Part shown: positions 61,672 through 64,000 of the stretch, one piece after another
How the letters are laid out: every line of letters starts with the position of its first letter
Numbering within the stretch: the stretch's first letter is position 1
Source: Marinitoga lauensis
GTDB lineage: Bacteria > Thermotogota > Thermotogae > Petrotogales > Petrotogaceae
Reading direction: 5' to 3'
Length of the DNA stretch: 64,000 nucleotides
Assembly (NCBI RefSeq): GCF_004135675.1
Contig: NZ_QHLX01000003.1
Coordinates: 1 to 64,000 of the forward strand
The notes under the pieces: model-generated
The model's database searches: none
Told to the model about the DNA's origin: nothing
The model's input: the letters and a program-made list of their open reading frames with translations, nothing else
Made by a program: the position numbers and the translations under genes

Positions 61672-61700
61672 ATTTTATATTGTAAAAAAGGGGTGAAAGA

Positions 61701-63354
61701 ATGGGATATGTTGTAAAGACTGATTTTGGAACTATTAAAATAAGTAAGGGGAACAGTTTTTTAAAATAGCAGATGAATTACAAAAAAATAACAAACACAC
61801 AATTCTAGCTATAAAATTTAATAATGAGATCAAAGAGTTATGGAAAAAAATTCATGATAATGGTTATGCAAAAGCTATTGATATTACATCTAATGAAGGT
61901 ATGAGAATATACAGAAGGGCTTTGTTATTTATTATATATATTGCTTTAAAAAGATTGCATAAAAAAGGGCGTTTGGTAGTTCATCATGCTATTGGACCAG
62001 GTCTGTATTTTGAAATTAAAGGTATGAGAAATACTGTAAAAAATATAAACAACTTAAAAGAAGAAATGAGAAAAATTATAAATGAAAATATACTTTTTGA
62101 GAAAATCACATTGAGCAAATTTGATGCTATAAGGTATTTTGAAGAGGTTGAAGAACATGATAAGGCATTACTATTTAAGTATAGAAAAAAAACAACAGTA
62201 AAAGTTTATAAATGTGGAGAGTATATAAATTATTTTTATGAATATATGCCACCATCGACAGGGTATATTGATAAATTTGATATTATTTCATACGATAAAG
62301 GATTTATACTATTACACCCAACCAATATAAATCCAGATGAAATACCTGAATTTAAGCCATTACCCAAGTTGTCAGCAACGTTTATAGAATACAAAAAATG
62401 GCTTGATATATTAAATATAAAAAGCGTTGGAGAATTAAATTCATTAATAGCTAAAGGTGTAAAAAAAAGTGGGGAATTAATTAGAATTTCAGAAGCTTTA
62501 CACGAAAAAAATATGCAAACATTGCAGATGAAATAATTAAAAGAAAACATGTCAGGTTAATATGTTTAGCGGGTCCTTCTTCTTCAGGAAAAACTACAAG
62601 TGCCAAAAGAATAGCTCTGGAATTAAAAGTTCATGGAAAGGAACCATTGCAAATATCGTTGGATAATTATTATATGGATTATGAAAAAATACCATTAACT
62701 CCTGAAGGCAAAAAGGATCTTGAATCATTGAGAGCTTTAGATCTTGATTTACTAAATAGAAATTTAAAAGATTTAATAGAGGGAAAGGAAGTTGAATTAC
62801 CATATTATAACTTTATTACTGGAAAAAGAGAATGGACTGGAAAAAAGGTGAAAGTGGGCAAAAATCAGCCTATTATAATAGAAGGTATTCATGGGTTAAA
62901 TGAAAAATTGACAGAAAGTATTCCCAGAGATCAAAAGTTTAAAGTATATGTAAGCGCATTAATTCAAATGAATCTTGATGAAATGAATAGAATTCCAACT
63001 ACAGATACAAGATTAATTAGAAGGATAGTTAGAGATTATAATTTTAGGGGTGCAACAGCATTAAGGACTCTACAATTGTGGCCAGAAGTAAGAAAGGGTG
63101 AAGAAGAAAATATTTTCCCATATCAGGAAGAAGCAGATATAATGTTTAATTCATATTTAATATATGAGCTTCCTATATTAAAATTGTTTGCAGAGCCATT
63201 GCTATTGGAAATTGACAATACTTTATCTGAATATACAGAAGCAAAACGATTGCTGAGATTTTTAGACTATTTCTTGCCATTACCTGCAATTAATGAAGTG
63301 CCAAGAATATCTGTTTTAAGAGAGTTTATTGGAGACAGTGCATTTGAATATTAA
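61701..63354 (+). CDS. udk: Uridine kinase-like protein with ThrRS-like N-terminal domain
   Basis: About 551 residues after repair. The N-terminal half resembles the TGS and second additional domain of threonyl-tRNA synthetase (HHAIGPGLYFEIKG; LLHPTNINPDEIPEF), and the C-terminal part is a P-loop nucleoside kinase: Walker A AGPSSSGKTTSAKRIAL, SLDNYYMD, PIIIEGIHGLNEKL and RRIVRDYNFRGATA. This fused architecture is common in Thermotogota and Clostridia and is annotated as uridine kinase; true substrate is not certain. A G near 61756 and an A near 62512 are missing. It begins 30 bp after the permease gene. Confidence 0.85.
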
Positions 63355-63465
63355 GTTTGTCTAATGTACAAGATATTTTTATATATGTATGATATAATTG
63401 AAATATAAGACAAAAATTGTTTTAATTATTTGTAAAAAATTTAAAAGGATTTTGGAGGGTTATAT

Positions 63466-63822
63466 ATGCCGGGTTATGGAAGAGGACAGGGAAGATTTAG
63501 AAGAGGGTGGATTGAATCTTTTGTTCTTTTGATAATAGCAGAAGAACCTGCACATGGTTATGAAATAGCCAATAAATTATCTGATTTTGGGGTTATATTA
63601 AGTGGTATAGGTCAAATGGGTAATTTATATAGAACGCTGGCTAAGTTAGAAGATATGGGCTTGTTGTTACTGATTGGGACACAACTGATTCTGGGCCATC
63701 AAAGAAAATATACAAGATTACAGAAGATGGAATGAAGTTTTTAAAGAATTCAAAAAAGAGTTTGAAGAGTTTAAAAAATTATTGATATATATATTCAAAG
63801 AGTTGAGAAATTTGAAAAATAA
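63466..63822 (+). CDS. PadR-family transcriptional regulator
   Basis: About 119 residues after three single-base repairs (T near 63665, A near 63754, A near 63818). N-terminal Gly/Arg-rich stretch (MPGYGRGQGRFRRGW), then the PadR winged helix: ESFVLLIIAEEPAHGYEIANKL, GNLYRTLAKLEDMG and, after repair, FVVTDWDTTDSGPSKKIYKI. The C-terminal helix is Lys/Glu-rich and would mediate dimerisation. GGAGG RBS. PadR regulators usually repress adjacent transporter genes; nothing suitable follows within the window, so the target is unknown. Confidence 0.85.
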
Positions 63823-63842
63823 GTGCCGAAAGGCACTTATTT
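63821..63842 (+). terminator. Terminator after the padR gene
   Basis: AAGTGCC / GGCACTT stem with a GAAA tetraloop followed by ATTT. With the corrected frame, the padR stop overlaps its first bases. Confidence 0.7.
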
Positions 63843-63848
63843 CACTTT

Positions 63849-64000
63849 GTAGACAAACTTATCTACTTATAAAGTATTTAAAAATAATATTCGCTCAGGC
63901 GGTGAAAATTCTTAAACTCTTCGCTTCGCGAAGGGTTTTAGGAAAAATATTTTTATTATAAAATAAAAAAACAACCTTAAACCTTTCGCTCCGCGAAATG
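63849..64000. repeat. Palindromic repeats at the right edge
   Basis: No gene seen. 63849-63908 repeats the module at 58877-58936, including AATATTCGCTCAGGCGGTGAA. It is followed by CTTCGCTTCGCGAAG (about 63920) and, in inverted orientation, ACAACCTTAAACCTTTCGCT with GCGAAATG at the edge, the reverse complement of the 64-bp unit of the island at 31502-34320. The array continues beyond the window. Confidence 0.7.

Overview
The window is an AT-rich bacterial chromosome segment (about 30% G+C by eye). It looks like a member of the Thermotogota, most likely the Petrotogaceae/Marinitoga branch. This is inferred from the gene families and gene order: SufCBDSU, an M18 aminopeptidase, an ArsB/NhaD permease, a ThrRS-like uridine kinase, recA-recX-rny next to pgsA-thpR, and a complete mur/fts cluster divergent from hrcA-grpE-dnaJ. 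It also rests on very A/T-biased codon use. The species is not proven.

Layout. 1-7366 (minus) is an amino-sugar operon: ROK repressor, GH3 beta-N-acetylhexosaminidase, sugar-binding protein, two ABC permeases (one with an inserted extracytoplasmic domain), a SIS isomerase/deaminase, and nagA running off the left edge. 7577-8460 is a TetR regulator with an HsmA-type heme-associated membrane protein. 8514-9452 is a GAF plus degenerate GGDEF protein. 9577-14634 (minus) is the sufCBDSU Fe-S operon behind a near-consensus promoter. 14778-17494 (minus) holds an M18 aminopeptidase and two unrecognised genes. 17715-20813 is glpX, SAM hydrolase and a histidine kinase. 20943-26504 is rimO-pgsA-thpR-recA-recX-rny. 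26554-29067 holds a clostripain-like lipoprotein and mreB. 29083-31458 (minus) is flgF-flgG-mscS. 31502-34320 is an accessory island of palindromic repeats split by an IS1634-family element with a 266-bp target duplication. 34319-35702 (minus) has two LiaF-like membrane proteins. 35921-36250 is a STAS anti-anti-sigma protein. 36283-44817 (minus) is murE-murF-mraY-murD-ftsW-murG-murC. 44931-54891 is a CIRCE-controlled run, hrcA-grpE-dnaJ-yitT-corC-cdd-rsbU-nudix-gltX-cysS. 55339-58634 holds a histidine kinase, then a TetR/radical-SAM pair with duplicated operators. 59158-60310 is a TPP riboswitch and an orphan thiamine-binding protein. 60396-63822 is an ion permease, a uridine kinase and a PadR regulator. 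The window ends in more palindromic repeats.

Sequence quality dominates the reading. More than 40 apparent frameshifts interrupt conserved and essential genes (sufC, sufD, sufS, murG, murD, grpE, dnaJ, rny, rimO and others). In every case I traced, the frame is restored by adding one base, nearly always within or beside a run of the same base. I read these as sequencing or assembly deletions, not pseudogenes. CDS coordinates below span the whole reconstructed gene. The same errors create false fusions (ROK-NagZ, SufD-SufS, PgsA-ThpR, DnaJ-YitT).

The most interesting items are the IS1634-family insertion with its very long target duplication, the 64-bp hairpin repeat arrays it landed in, the ABC permease with an inserted carbohydrate-binding-like domain, the twin-operator TetR/radical-SAM unit, and the unrecognised gene pair after the M18 peptidase.
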